64,000 nt of DNA from Emiliania huxleyi CCMP1516 (GCF_000372725.1 NW_005201113.1:92638-156637), one strand, 5' to 3'. Positions 31,228 through 41,930 are shown, counted from the stretch's first letter. Notes: generated by a model from the sequence alone, not told the origin. A program made the numbers and translations.

Positions 31228-32514
31228 TTAGAGAGGAGTGAATTGAGCGCGCCGCCGCGACGGGTCGAACCGCAGCAGCGGAACATCGGCCACGCGCTGG
31301 CCGTACGTGCGGCGGAACTGGGCCCAAAGCTGCCTCGCCCTCTGGACGTCCCCGGGCGGAGCACCCGCCGGCACGAAGATGGCCTCAACGAGAGCAGGCA
31401 GCGACGCCTCCCACGCGGCCGCGTCGAGCACAACCTCGTTGTACCTGCATTCCCCCGCGCACCACGGGCGGTACTCCCCATAGGCGCCCTGCGTGCGGGA
31501 GTGCCGCTCGAGCATCTGCCGAAGGTTCTGGGGCCTGAAAGGGCACCACGAGTAGGGCGCGCACGCCGCAGCGTCCGGGCAAGTGTCGGGCAGCGTGCAC
31601 CAAGTCGTGGCTGCGCCTCGCGCCCAGGCGGGGCCGCTCGTCTGCACGCAGCCCGGCACGCAACCGGGCGCGCTCGTCGCCCCGCAGACCCGATGGCTCG
31701 TCTTCCCGTCGCGCTCCCACGCACAGAGCAGCACGGCCTCAGAGGGCCTCACCACGAAGCCCGGCTGTGACCGCGAGTAGATGTACGGGAGCCGCGCGTT
31801 GGAGAGCGACGCAGACATCTTGACACCGAACTCGGCACACGCCGTGCCGACGGTGCAAGCCGCCCACTCTGGCACCCAGCCTGCCTCGCCCGGCGCTGCT
31901 TTCGCATCGTCCACCTGGTGCGTGAGTACTCCTGCCACGCTGAGGTTGTTGCTAGGTCTTCCGCCTTGGAAGCGCGCACTCAGCCGGTCGGCTATCGCTT
32001 GCGGTGTGAGTGAGGCCGCGGATCGGGGCGGCGGCGGCGGCGGCGGCGACGGCACTGGCGGCGGCGGCGGAGGTGGAGGCGGCGGCGACGGCACTGGCAG
32101 CGGCGGCGGAGGTGGAGGCGATGTGGGAAAGCCTGGTGGAGGCGGCGACGACAAGCCTGGCGGAGGCGGCGGCGGCAAGCCCAGCAGCGGTGGCGGTGGC
32201 AAGCCTGGCAGCGGAGGCGGTGCCAACGCGGCGACGGCGGCGGTGGCAGAGGACAAGGCGGGGCTGCCCATGGTGACCTTCATTGAGCATGTCGAGCCGC
32301 CAACAGGTGCCGTGTGCGTGGGTCGGGCGACGTGCGTCTCGCAGACCTTGAGGCGCCCGAGCGCTTGCCACTCAAAGGCAGCGCACGACGGCAGATCGGC
32401 GCAGCGCTGCTGGCACGCCTGGTACGACGGGGCCGAGTCTCGAACGAAGTCGCCCTTCCCCTTTCCGAGCCTGCAAGCGCCGCTGCGCGGGAGCCAGGCC
32501 TGCAGCGACGCCAT
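31228..32514 (-). CDS. Secreted PAN/apple-like domain protein B with long proline-rich linker
   Basis: From ATG 32514 (MASLQAWLPRSGACRLGKGK) the first 75 residues form a PAN/apple-like module (CQQRCADLPSCAAFEWQALG; VCETHVARPTHTAP; STCSM). A 70-residue PPLPGLPPPPP/SPPPPPP linker follows, like the hydroxyproline-rich spacers of algal cell-wall proteins. The C-terminal domain has a Cys-rich centre (CGATSAPGCVPGCVQT; ACAPYSWCPF) and ends with CRYNEVVLDAAAWEASLPAL, VEAIFVPAG and DVPLLRFD. I recognise the C-terminal block only as shared with gene C. The frame extends upstream to 32619, but 32514 is preferred because a TAAAATTCTTCACG element lies 70-90 bp upstream of it. Extracellular matrix or surface recognition is inferred. 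Confidence 0.65.
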   Translation of the reverse strand: MASLQAWLPRSGACRLGKGKGDFVRDSAPSYQACQQRCADLPSCAAFEWQALGRLKVCETHVARPTHTAPVGGSTCSMKVTMGSPALSSATAAVAALAPPPLPGLPPPPLLGLPPPPPPGLSSPPPPGFPTSPPPPPPLPVPSPPPPPPPPPPVPSPPPPPPPRSAASLTPQAIADRLSARFQGGRPSNNLSVAGVLTHQVDDAKAAPGEAGWVPEWAACTVGTACAEFGVKMSASLSNARLPYIYSRSQPGFVVRPSEAVLLCAWERDGKTSHRVCGATSAPGCVPGCVQTSGPAWARGAATTWCTLPDTCPDAAACAPYSWCPFRPQNLRQMLERHSRTQGAYGEYRPWCAGECRYNEVVLDAAAWEASLPALVEAIFVPAGAPPGDVQRARQLWAQFRRTYGQRVADVPLLRFDPSRRRAQFTPL

Positions 32515-32869
32515 GCGCGACACAGCAGAGCCGCGGCGCTCGCTCGAGACGCTGGTGCGGGGCGGCGTGCGTGCGTTCAGATTTGACGTGAAGAATTTTA
32601 CTATACAAGCCCCTCTCACAGCAGACTGGCTCGGACTGGCACTACAGATGGCACAGCAGGCGACGGCCCCTTACGGGTCGTCAAAGAGGCCGGCGTACTC
32701 CTCCGGCCGCTCCTCCCCCTCCCAATCCTCCCCGGGCTCTGGCTCCTCCTCCTTCGCCCGCGCCCTGGGCGGGGCGGCGGGCGGGCGCGCGGTGCGGCGC
32801 GGCGTGTGCGTGTGTGCGACTGCAACAAAGGACCGCTTGCAAGGGACCATTGGGCTGTACTATTGACCG

Positions 32870-32985
32870 GGAGGCGGTAAGCCGTCGTCGCCCGGCGCTG
32901 CTTGCAGCACCGTGCGCCGTGGCGATGGCGCTAAGAGGTTCTCCTCTTTTCCGCGCCCCCCCCCGCAAGGCGCGCGACACACGTT
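32870..32985 (+). repeat. Dispersed GC-rich repeat (copies at 12.4 and 30.9 kb)
   Basis: Begins CCGGGAGGCGGTAAGCCGTC, contains CCGGCGCTGCTTGCAGCACC and ends CGCAAGGCGCGCGACAC. Confidence 0.85.
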
Positions 32986-33454
32986 TTCCCGATCATTTCG
33001 TCCGTCCAATCGAAGGAAGCGCCGGATCGCCCATGTTATGGAGTTAGCCAAACTTGCCGACGTTCTTCTGTCGAGATCCCGTGGTTTTTTTGCACGGTAT
33101 TTCGGATTTTCGCTATTTGGTCGTGTGGGTGTGTATTCTGGGATTAGTCAATGGTACCGCGTCGGCGACGCGGGCGCCTTGCGGGCAGAGCCCTTAGCCA
33201 CCCTTTATCGTGCGCGGTCAAAACTACCCCGGAGAACAGCCAAGCATGATACCCTAGGCTGCAAGGAGCCGGAACCCGTGGTGCCCTGCCCCCCTACCGC
33301 TAATGTCGCTTGCCCTTCTCTCGTCTTACCTGGCGTTCAATATCCCGGCGACGCGCCGGGATGTGGCGATCGGAGGCGCTGCGGCCGCCGTTGCCAGCGC
33401 GTTCCCGATCCCGGCGTCTGCTGGACGTATGTTTGATCCGATCGGCGCACAACA
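32986..33454. other. No gene recognised
   Basis: Spacer between two PAN-domain genes; no frame with recognisable features. Confidence 0.5.
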
Positions 33455-34825
33455 TCACAGCTGGAAGGCCTGGAGGAAGGCGTTTCCAGCAGAAGCGCCT
33501 GCTTCGTATCGTAGAAGCGGCACATCTTGCCGACTCAGGCCGAACTGCTGTACAAACTGCGAATGCACCTCGCGAGCCTTCTGTTCTCCGAGCGCACTCG
33601 CCTGCGCACCTCCCACATAGAAGATGGCCTCGACTGTGCCCGGCAAGTTTGCGTTCCAGCTGCTTGGGTCAAGCACCACCTCATTATACCGGCAGTTATG
33701 CTCAGGCTCGCCTCGCCCGCGGGAATGCCAGCACCAATCGGAATCCGCGGTGAGTGCAAGTTGAGGCCCGCGCTGCAGTTGCACCTCAAGCATCGCTTGC
33801 AGTTGAGTGGGGTGCCAAGGCCCCCAACAGTCAAAGTTTTGGCACCACGCCGGCGGGCCGGAGTGCCCTTCCTTCTGGCACCCAGGTATGCAGCCAGATC
33901 CGCCCCTGGCTGCAGTGCACCACTTCTCGTCCGTTTCCCCGTCCCTCGCGTATGAGCATAGCACTCGTACGCGCGCAGGGTCGAGGATGAAGCCCGCCCG
34001 CCGCGAGGAGAAGAGGAACGGCTGAGCAAACGAAATGAGAGAGGCCGAGGTGCGGTCCGCAGGTCGTCGCTTCCCTCCGGAGAGCGTTGCGACGGCACCC
34101 TCGCACGCGGTGCACAGCTCCCACGGCTGCGAGCCGAGCTGCAGTGAGGTGTAGTCGAACTGGTGGACGAGTAACCCAGCGCTGCCAAGGTCATTCGAAG
34201 GCATGCCCCAGCGAAAGCGTTCGTTAATCCGTCGGATCCGAGCAGCCACGCTGAGGATTGGGCTAGGTCTTCCGCCTTGGAAGCGCGCACTCAGCCGGTC
34301 GGCTATCGCTTGCGGTGTGAGTGAGGCCGCGGATCGGGGCGGCGGCGGCGGCGGCGGCGACGGCACTGGCGGCGGCGGCGGAGGTGGAGGCGGCGGCGAC
34401 GGCACTGGCAGCGGCGGCGGAGGTGGAGGCGATGTGGGAAAGCCTGGTGGAGGCGGCGACAACAAGCCTGGCGGAGGCGGCGGCGGCAAGCCCGGCAGCG
34501 GTGGCGGTGGCAAGCCTGGCAGCGGAGGCGGTGCCAACGCGGCGACGGCGGCAGTGGCAGAGGACAAGGCGGGGCTGCCCATGGTGACCTTCATTGAGCA
34601 TGTCGAGCCGCCAACAGGTGCCGTGTGCGTGGGTCGGGCGACGTGCGTCTCGCAGACCTTGAGGCGCCCGAGCGCTTGCCACTCAAAGGCAGCGCACGAC
34701 GGCAGATCGGCGCAGCGCTGCTGGCACGCCTGGTACGACGGGGCCGAGTCTCGAACGAAGTCGCCCTTCCCCTTTCCGAGCCTGCAAGCGCCGCTGCGCG
34801 GGAGCCAGGCCTGCAGCGACGCCAT
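33455..34825 (-). CDS. Secreted PAN/apple-like domain protein C, paralog of gene B
   Basis: The first 195 residues are nearly identical to gene B, and the DNA 34262-34870 matches 31950-32562 with only a few changes. They comprise the same PAN-like module and the same proline-rich linker. After the shared segment (GRPS) the proteins diverge strongly. Gene C continues INERFRWGMPSNDLGSAGLL, Cys blocks (WCTAARGGSGCIPGCQ; WCQNFDCWGPW) and the closing CRYNEVVLDPSSWNANLPGT, VEAIFYVGG and DVPLLRYE. The common end motif shows the C-terminal domains are homologous but old, while the N-terminal halves were recently copied or gene-converted. The start follows gene B; an ATG three codons upstream (34834) is equally possible. 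Confidence 0.65.
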   Translation of the reverse strand: MASLQAWLPRSGACRLGKGKGDFVRDSAPSYQACQQRCADLPSCAAFEWQALGRLKVCETHVARPTHTAPVGGSTCSMKVTMGSPALSSATAAVAALAPPPLPGLPPPPLPGLPPPPPPGLLSPPPPGFPTSPPPPPPLPVPSPPPPPPPPPPVPSPPPPPPPRSAASLTPQAIADRLSARFQGGRPSPILSVAARIRRINERFRWGMPSNDLGSAGLLVHQFDYTSLQLGSQPWELCTACEGAVATLSGGKRRPADRTSASLISFAQPFLFSSRRAGFILDPARVRVLCSYARDGETDEKWCTAARGGSGCIPGCQKEGHSGPPAWCQNFDCWGPWHPTQLQAMLEVQLQRGPQLALTADSDWCWHSRGRGEPEHNCRYNEVVLDPSSWNANLPGTVEAIFYVGGAQASALGEQKAREVHSQFVQQFGLSRQDVPLLRYEAGASAGNAFLQAFQL

Positions 34826-35079
34826 GCGCGACACAGCAGAGCCGCGGCGCTCGCTCGAGACGCTGGTGCGGCGTGCGTGCGTTCAGATTTCGACTCGGCG
34901 TGACGTGAAGAATTTTAACGGACAACTCTCTCTCACGTGTGGGCGGCAGCTGTCTGTTTACAGGCGCTGGCCGCCCGCGCGCGCGCCGGACCGGCTCCGG
35001 CACGTCCGGCGCTGGGCGGCGCGCGTCCACACTGCGCGTCGCGCAAAAGGCGAGCGCTCGCCGCCGCTACGGCGGCGGC

Positions 35080-35180
35080 GGCGGCCGACGGCCGACGGCA
35101 GACGGCCGACGGCAGACGGCAGACGGCAGACGGCAGACGGCAGACGGCAGACGGCAGACGGCAGACGGCAGACGGCCTAC
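35080..35180 (+). repeat. Minisatellite, unit ACGGCAG
   Basis: About twelve 7-bp units between two CG-rich blocks. Not coding. Confidence 0.95.
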
Positions 35181-35394
35181 GGCTCGGCTGGGCGCGCACG
35201 CGCACGCGCGCGCGTCGCGCGCCACGCGTCGCTCCGCGAGGGCGCGCGCCAACCGCGATTCGAACCGGGGCCAAAAGGCGCCTGGAGCGACCGCGGTCCG
35301 GTCGCGCCACCGCGGCTGCGGGGCTGATAGAGCAGGCCGGCTGCGGCTCCTAATGTACCTCCGCTTTTGGGTGGCGTTCAGGGCGGCTCCACAC

Positions 35395-35403
35395 GCACGC
35401 ACG

Positions 35404-35472
<69 letters not shown>
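35395..35472 (+). repeat. (AC)n microsatellite
   Basis: Starts as ACGC repeats and becomes pure AC. Confidence 0.97.
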
Positions 35473-35473
<1 letters not shown>

Positions 35474-36391
35474 CATGCACAGACACACAGCCCCTTCCCC
35501 TCCCCCCTCAAGGGCGAGGACACGCAGAGGCCGCACCTCTAGTGAGGCCCGCATAGTATGTGGGAGACTCGTGCCGCCGCCCCTGCCACCCCTGTGTCAG
35601 TGTGCCTGTGGTAGCGAGAGGCTGCCAGCGACAAGCTGGAGGCAGTCGCTAGACTGAGATGAGACCGCCAGTGGATGTGGGAGTCCACCGCGCACCGCGC
35701 TGCGAGCCTGGTCGGCCCCCCTAGACTGAAAACAAAAACAAAGTGTAGAAACCGTCAAAAAATCAGCTTCCGAGAGCGGCGCTGCGCGCCGCCTAGAGGA
35801 CGACGATAGCGAGGATGTCATGTTGCGCGATGGCGTCATCCATTTCGTCATAGCCACCTTCATCGTGGACCGTCGCCACGACGCCGCCGTCTCGCCTACG
35901 CCACCGCCGTCGCCATCATGGGCCTCGCTGTCGAGATGGCCCCCTCGGAGCAGCCCACACACACACACTCACTCACACTCCCCTCCCTTCGCGGCCCGAT
36001 GGGGAGGAACGGGGCGAGCCCCCTCCAACCCACCCGCGCTAGGTCTCGGGGGACGAAGGGGTCACACCCGACGACCTCGGGAACTAGCCGGGGCAGTCGG
36101 AGAAGTGGCAACTCCGTGCACTGACGGTCGGCCGCCAGAAAACACGCCTCCGTGGCTCGGGTTACACCAATCTTCGCTACCCAACGCGGCCAAAGGATAT
36201 CCACCTTGAGAACCTCGAGAACCTCTGCCCAGAAAAAGAATTCAGTCTACGGAGGCGGCCCCTCTCGGCTGCTGGCTGACCTGTGCCGCTTGCCGGCTGC
36301 GCTGCGCTGTTTGCTGACGTGCGCTGCTGGCCAACTGCGCTGCGCTGTTTGCCCGATGTGTGTGCCGACAGCTCAGCGCGAGATCTGCTGG
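35473..36391. other. No gene recognised; contains the inverted repeat partner at 36098-36215
   Basis: The repeat copy supplies an open frame that runs into the alpha-galactosidase gene; this upstream part is not taken as coding. Confidence 0.5.
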
Positions 36392-37827
36392 ATGTTGACG
36401 TGCCTCGGGTGCTTTGACTCGCGTGCGAGTCGACGGCGAGGCGCGTGGCAGCGATCACCAGCTGTCATTCTGCTCATCAGTATACCACTTGGCCTCTGCG
36501 CCGACAATGGCCTGGCCATCACCCCTCCGCTCGGCTGGAGGTCTTGGAACTACTACGGCATGAGGTTTACGCAGCAGGACATGCTGCAGCAGGCGGCAGC
36601 GGTGACGGCTCGCCGCGGCGGGCGGCCAAGCCTCCGCGATGTTGGGTACGATCACCTTGGCGTTGACATGGGATGGGAAGGGTGCGGACGGGGTCTGAAT
36701 GGGTCGTTCCATTCAGCTGATGGGTGGCCCATCGTCGATTCCGACAAGTTCCCGAACCTCACCGCGCTTCACGGCATGGGCCTGAAGACCGGATTCTATT
36801 TCAACCCCTGCTGGTGCAGCGTCGAGTGGAAGGTGTGGCCGACAGGCAACACCGCCAAAGACGCGGCGACGGTGCTGGACCTTGGCTTCGACGGCGTAAA
36901 GATTGACGGCTGCGGTCCAGCGAACAACATGACGCTCTGGGGTGAGCTCCTCAACGCCAGCGGCCGGCCTCTCCTCATCGAGGACTGCCTCGATAAGCAC
37001 TGGTGGGTACCGGGCAAGGAGCCGCCCACACCGACCGTCCAGCTCCTCCGCGACTGCCCGAGCAACTTCTACAGGACGACCACCGATATCCTTGCCAGTT
37101 TCTACTCGATAATGGGCAACCTGATGACGAGTGCGGCCTTCGTGAAGGAGCACGAGACAGCAGACGGGCCGGTGTCCCGCCCGGGATGCTGGGCGTATCC
37201 AGACATGCTTCAGGTCGGCCATGAGATCAGCTTGGTCGAGTCGTTCACCCACTTTGCTGCCTGGTGCCGCCGCCCTCGCCGCCGCGCCGCCGAGATGCCC
37301 GACTCATCGCTTGTCCCTCTGCCTCTGGACATAGGTGCATCACGAGTGCACCGCTCATTCTCGGTTGCGACTTGACCAATGACACCGTTTACAATGAGGT
37401 CTATCCGATTGTGACAAGCCCTCTGGCGCTAAAAGTCAACCAGGAGTGGGCGGGACACGAAGGGGGGCTGGCTGCAAGCGCGGAGGACACCTTTACGACG
37501 CACGCCGGGACGACCACAGTCACTACCTTTCCCGTCTGGCAGGTGTGGCACAAAAGGCTTCCCGCCATCGGGGACAGAGCGACGGGAGCTGTTCTGCTCA
37601 TTAATCTGAGCGAGCAGCCTCGCAATGTGACGCTAACATACTCGGACGCGGACCCGCGGTTCGGGAGCACGGTCACAGGAACGGACGTGTGGACCGGGGA
37701 GAAGGTAAACCTCTCGGCCAAGAGCCAAGCCTTCAGTCTCGCTCCGCATGCCAGTCGGTTCCTCATCCTACAAGCCGTGAGTCACATGGCTGGGATGTGG
37801 CTGGCCGGTGAGCGCGAGGCCGTGTGA
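36392..37827 (+). CDS. Alpha-galactosidase (glycoside hydrolase family 27), secreted
   Basis: GH27 enzymes remove terminal alpha-galactose from oligosaccharides or glycolipids. Family blocks appear in order: ITPPLGWRSWNYYG at the start of the barrel, GVDMGWEGCGRG, GLKTGFYFNPCWCS, LGFDGVKIDGCGP (Asp of KID is the nucleophile), then SRPGCWAYPDMLQVG. There the PDM Asp is the acid/base, and Tyr replaces the usual Asp before PDM. The C-terminal beta domain runs from ILGCDLTNDTVYNEVYPI to FLILQAV. Exons are 36392-37263 and 37335-37827; intron 37264-37334 is GT-AG, in phase. A hydrophobic signal segment (AVILLISIPLGLCA) precedes the mature start. The N-terminus is uncertain: ATGs at 36356 and 36392 are candidates, and the frame opens further up inside a dispersed repeat. 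Confidence 0.9.
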
Positions 37828-38044
37828 CTTCGTTGATGGATGATGCACCCATCCATGCAGATGCACACTGCATTCTCTGCATTCAAGCATGTGTGTGTGA
37901 TATTGTAATATAAAAGGAGTACTCAAAAGTGCTAGAGAATGGCGGCTGTGCGGGCGCGGTCTTCCCTCTCTCCGGGGTATCGGCTATGAATCGCGTACCT
38001 CCGGCGTCGACCGTCGAGTACGTGGTGGCCGGGCTGACTAGGTC

Positions 38045-38205
38045 CAGCCCAGGGTGAGGCAGATCTGACGTTCTAAGGTAAGGTAAGGTAAATTTCTCCA
38101 CACACACAAGTGGTGGGGCAAGGGGGGGCGACCCTCGCATCTCCACACCCGGACACGGGCAGGAGCCCCACGGCATTCAAAGTGCAAGCACTGGCCCGGT
38201 GCACG
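38045..38205 (-). repeat. Dispersed copy of an introner-like sequence (matches the intron at 44346-44477)
   Basis: Read on the minus strand it has, in order, TTGCACTTTGAATGCCGTGG, GGCTCCTG, GTGGAGATGCGAGGGTCGCC, CCTTGCCCCACCACTTGTGT and AATTTACCTTACCTTACC. The intron copy shares all of these with only a few changes. No gene is recognised around it. Confidence 0.85.
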
Positions 38206-38505
38206 TGGGTGAGCAGCCTGCCCCTCCCTCCCGACAAACCAACTCCCGCACACACACAATCGCACTCTGGCCATCGAATGACTCCGAATGACTCACTGTG
38301 TGTGCTAAGACAAAATCTCCGCAGACAGCCAAAACGGGCCGTGCCGCGTTTGTGGTGTCTTCTCAAGCACTACATATGCTAGTGCTATCCTGCCCTATGG
38401 GAGGCAGAGGCAGGGATGGGGGGAGGGGGGGGAAGAGGTAAGGTGGGGTGAGACTGGGGAGGACCTCAGAGGTCCTCCATGGGGGTGGGGTCCGGCCCGA
38501 AAAGG

Positions 38506-39186
38506 TCAAGTCCCGCCATCGCCGCCGACGCCGTCGCCCTCGTCCGCCTCGGAGGCGGGGGTCGTCGGGCGGGGCGCCTCGCCCGTCGCGAACCTGCCGC
38601 CGAACACGGCGTCGGCCGGCGCCGAGGCGCCGGCAGCCGTGATCAGGTCGGCGACCTTTCGGTCCCTGCAGGCCGCATCGATTTTGCCGCGCCGGGACGG
38701 CTCGTAGAGCTCGTTTGCGAGCCAGTCCCGGGCGACCTTCGTCGCCACGGAGCCCAGAGGGACCGTGGCGTACACCAGGTCGCCGAACCCGCTGCCCCCC
38801 TCGGGAGGGAGCGAGTAGGCGACCTGAATATTGGACCCGCTGGGGTTGCGCGCCGCCTGCGCCGCAGCCTCCAGGCCCTCCATCACGAACTCGACGTTCT
38901 CGCGTAGCTGCGCGTGCGGGTAGTCCGCACGCTCGGCCTTGCTCGCCGCCGCCGCCGCAGCCTTCTCCGCCTTGTTCTTCTTCTGCCGGGCCTTTTTGGC
39001 CCTGCGAGCCGCGGCCCGAGCTTCCTTCTGCTCCTCCGTCGGCTTCTCCTTCCGCGACGCGGTGCGCTCGAGGAACGAGCGCTCCGCCGCCTGCACAGGC
39101 TCGCGGTCACCCGCGGCCTTCTCGGACTTAGCTCGAAGGTCGCCGTCCCGTAGCCAGTTGGGGTAGCCAGAGGCGGTAGGCACCAT
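38506..39186 (-). CDS. Hypothetical protein with a Lys/Ala-rich helical segment
   Basis: From ATG 39186 (MVPTASGYPNWLRDGDLRAK) the product has a long charged helix (residues 40-95: EQKEARAAARRAKKARQKKN). A folded-looking part follows (LRENVEFVMEGLEAAAQAAR; GFGDLVYATVPLGSVATKVA; RDWLANELYEPSRRGKIDAA), and then an acidic Gly-rich tail to 38506. Composition argues for a genuine protein. The family is not recognised. It could be a capsid- or Gag-type protein of a mobile element or a nuclear protein; there is no catalytic motif. The frame extends to 39261 upstream. Confidence 0.5.
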   Translation of the reverse strand: MVPTASGYPNWLRDGDLRAKSEKAAGDREPVQAAERSFLERTASRKEKPTEEQKEARAAARRAKKARQKKNKAEKAAAAAASKAERADYPHAQLRENVEFVMEGLEAAAQAARNPSGSNIQVAYSLPPEGGSGFGDLVYATVPLGSVATKVARDWLANELYEPSRRGKIDAACRDRKVADLITAAGASAPADAVFGGRFATGEAPRPTTPASEADEGDGVGGDGGT

Positions 39187-39261
39187 ATGGTGGACGCGCG
39201 AAAGTTGAAAGTTTTGTGGTGATCGATGGCCCAACGAAAATCGGCCCAACGAAAACAGCAC

Positions 39262-40053
39262 TATTTAAGGGCAAAAACCGATTTGCTGTGGAGGCGTAAT
39301 TAATAAGTGTCCGGTCGTTTTTGGCGGGTCAGGTGGTCTCGCTCGTTCGTTTGCAAAAAAAGCTCACTCACCCATTTTCTCCAATTTCATTTCCGCCTTC
39401 TCCCGTTTTCATTTCCGCCTTCTCGTTTTCATTCATGTTCTCCCTCTCTTTCGTACACAAAGAGACGAGATCAGTGAGATCAAACTTTGGACCCCCCTCC
39501 GGGGTGGCTTGCCCGTTGGGGTCGGCCGCGCCGACACCGGAGGCAACCCCGGCTCCGTTGGAGACAAGTTCGCCTTCGGCACAGTCTTGGAGAACCCTGT
39601 CCACGCCTGAGGATTCTGCACTAGCGATTCTGCCACCCAAGACAGGATTCTGTATGCGGAGGCTCGAGAGGGATTCGTGTCCGTTTCTTCTGATTCTCAC
39701 TCTCCTGAGGCACCATCATCGGACGACGTCGACGAGTTGGGTCTCTCTCGCGGTAGCCAGGTAGTCCCCCATACTAGTAGCACCAGCCATGGCCTCAGGG
39801 AGCGCGGGCGAGGGCGCTGGAAGCAACACGGACAAAAAAACATCAAAAGTGGTCATGTTGACACCACCCGTAATTAGCGTATTTGTGCACAACTAGTCAC
39901 TTCAATCTAGAGCCGTACATATATGACACACGACGGACGGAGACCAGAGATAATAGTATCGATGGCACAATAATCCTAATGCTAAGACTAAGCGCTAAGC
40001 CAACTCTACATGCAGACCAACCAGGCCCCCCTCCCTCGTTTATGGGAAGATGA
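39262..40053. other. No gene recognised
   Basis: Contains near-duplicate CATTTTCTCC/CATTTCCGCCTTCTC pieces at 39370-39432. Frames lack conserved motifs. Confidence 0.45.
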
Positions 40054-40881
40054 TCAGAGTTCCCTATCCCGTCGCGCCGTGCTCCGGCGCAGCAGCGCCT
40101 GGTCGGGAGGCGACTCTTCGTCCGATGCCGATTCGGGGCTACAGCCGGCGGCGGCGGATCTCCCCTTCGGGACGACGCGTGCCTGTCTGGGCGATTCGTT
40201 CCGAGCGAACCACGCGTGCCACGCCCGGCCGGTGCGGAGGAGGTAGCTCTGCAAGAGGCAAAAACCAAGCAGGAACGACCCCGCCTGGGAGAAGAAGTAC
40301 GCCTCGATGCCGTGCCGCACAACCCACCAGCCAGCCACCTGCCGATCGAAGGTCACATACGCTGCTTGCACCGACGCGGCGCCCAACAGCGTCCACGCGA
40401 CACCACCGCACCCAAGTAGCAGTATAAACGGGAGGCGAGTTCGTTGGCCGATGCACACGCCAAGCCAACCGCAGTGGTGGTCAAAACCGGCACAGCACTG
40501 ACCGCATTCGCTGCAATGATGCGAGCCGAGCGGCCGGAGCACGCCGCACTGAGGCACGCTGCACCGGCCCCACGCTTCAGCATCTGCCTTTGCAGCATCC
40601 TAGCGGCGCACCCAGCCAGGATCGGCAAGGCCTATCCAGATGCTCAATAGGATTGCGCTGACGCCGGCCGCCTGGCCCACCACCTTGTTGACGCGGAGCA
40701 TAATCTGCATCAACCACCAAGACTCACAGCATGGTGCGGTGCCGAGTGGCACGAGAACCGTCCATCCGTAGACAAAGGAAGCGGCGATGACGAAGAGCAG
40801 GACGACAGGCATACCGACGCGGATGCGAGAGTTGCACGCACGCGGGTCGAGGCGCGGCCGCTCCAGCAGGCAGAACACCAC
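40054..40881 (-). pseudogene. DHHC-type protein S-acyltransferase (palmitoyltransferase), interrupted by an in-frame TAG
   Basis: The N-terminal part (40603-40881) has two membrane helices (VVLLFVIAASFVYGWTVLV; AAGVSAILLSIWIGL) and the family ADPGW motif. The next part has the zinc-binding, catalytic DHHC domain: CGVLRPLGSHHCSECGQCC, FDHHCGWLGVCIGQRT (catalytic Cys of DHHC). A further pair of helices follows (FILLLGCGGVAWTLLGAA; SFLLGFCLLQSYLL) and an acidic/basic tail. These enzymes attach palmitate to cysteines of membrane proteins. The two halves are in the same frame but separated by a TAG at 40600-40602. Either it is a nonsense mutation, a sequencing error, or a very short intron (GTGCGC...GCAAAG, 24 bases, which would keep the frame). 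The true N-terminal start is uncertain: the frame opens at a GTG, and an ATG lies in another frame at 40964. Confidence 0.7.
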
Positions 40882-41340
40882 TTGCGCCTCTGCCGCTTAC
40901 AGTCCTGCGTTGACTGCTGGTGTAGACTCGCTCGAAGACGAGTAGAGGAACCCGCGGGCTTCATTCGACGCCGTTCACGCGATCGGCTGGTTTTCGCTTT
41001 TTCTTTTGCGACGGGGAGGGGGGGGGGGGGTCGTACTCGAAACCACCATGCCGCAACCGTCGCCGGCGCGCGACACGTTCCCGTAGGCCGGACTGTCCTC
41101 GTCGAGAGTGTGTGCCGCCAAGGCGGGACACACTCAGGGGCAGTGCCGACGGGACGCGGCTCGAAGGGTGTGGCTCCGCAGCGCGGCCGGCACTCGTCGC
41201 AGAGGCCTCACCTTCAAAAAGTCGGGCATGGCTCTCCCCGCAACTTTCTCGCTAACACGCGCGCACCGCCGAGCCTGGGGCGGGCGCGCTGCGGCCGCAC
41301 GTCTAACTTCGTCATAGTGCCACGACGTGCGGCCTAGATT

Positions 41341-41812
41341 TAGCCCACGCGCCTCTGCTCGCAAACACTCACCCATTGAATTGTCACTGCCCGTGAGTGC
41401 GAGATAGGGCTAGCAGTAGGCAGCTAGCCTCTGAGGAGGGCGTCCATAGACACCTCACTAGACCCCACACACGGTCTTGTCCGTGCCTCGCCGGCCGGCG
41501 AGATTGCTAGAGGTGGAGCAAGCTGCTCTAGCCTCGCATGTTACTCCTGTCGTCTGTTGTGATGTTGTGCCCTTGTTTGTTTCTCTTGGCACCCTGGAGT
41601 GCTGGGGGGGGCGACAGGAAGAATGTGGCCCTGACTGAGTTATGTGTACGCCAACTCAGGGTGTGTGGCAGCCAGCTGGCTGTGTGTCTTGTGAGCTTGT
41701 TTGTGTCTGTGTGTCGCTCGTGCGTGTCGTCATCATCTGTCTCGCGTCCACCCATACCGCGTTGGTGTCCAGTCCGAGCCTGGCTGTTCTTCACCTTTCT
41801 ACCTACCTACCG
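41341..41812 (+). repeat. Dispersed repeat R1, long copy
   Basis: Aligns with 63430-63898 over about 470 bp: CTCGCACTCAC region, GAGTGCGAGATAGGGCT, CACCTCACTAGACCCCACAC, TTGTTTCTCTTGGCACC, TGTGTGGCAGCCAGCTGGCT and CCACCCATACCGCGTTGGTG. The 3' end is a CTACCTACCTACCGCAG tract that looks like a splice acceptor. Not coding. Confidence 0.9.
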
Positions 41813-41814
41813 CA

Positions 41815-41930
41815 GGCGAAAAAATAAATAAATAAATAAAAACGGACACCTCTCTACTGTGAGATGGGTAAAAAGGAACAGGCCCCCGCCCTTGCGATCT
41901 TTGTGCAGGGTTCTTTGTGGGTGTGGTCGG
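41815..41930 (+). repeat. Dispersed repeat R3, second copy
   Basis: Pairs with 22145-22255 (GGTAAAAAGGAACAG and TTTGTGCAGGGTTCTTTGT). Confidence 0.8.

Noticed and set aside
35225..35300. Possible tRNA on the minus strand from a GGTTCGAATC T-loop-like sequence
   Set aside because: I could not fold acceptor and anticodon stems around it, and the flanks are low-complexity CG-rich.
36152..36391. Upstream part of the alpha-galactosidase open frame as coding
   Set aside because: It derives from a dispersed repeat also present inverted at 30770-30880, and lacks family similarity.
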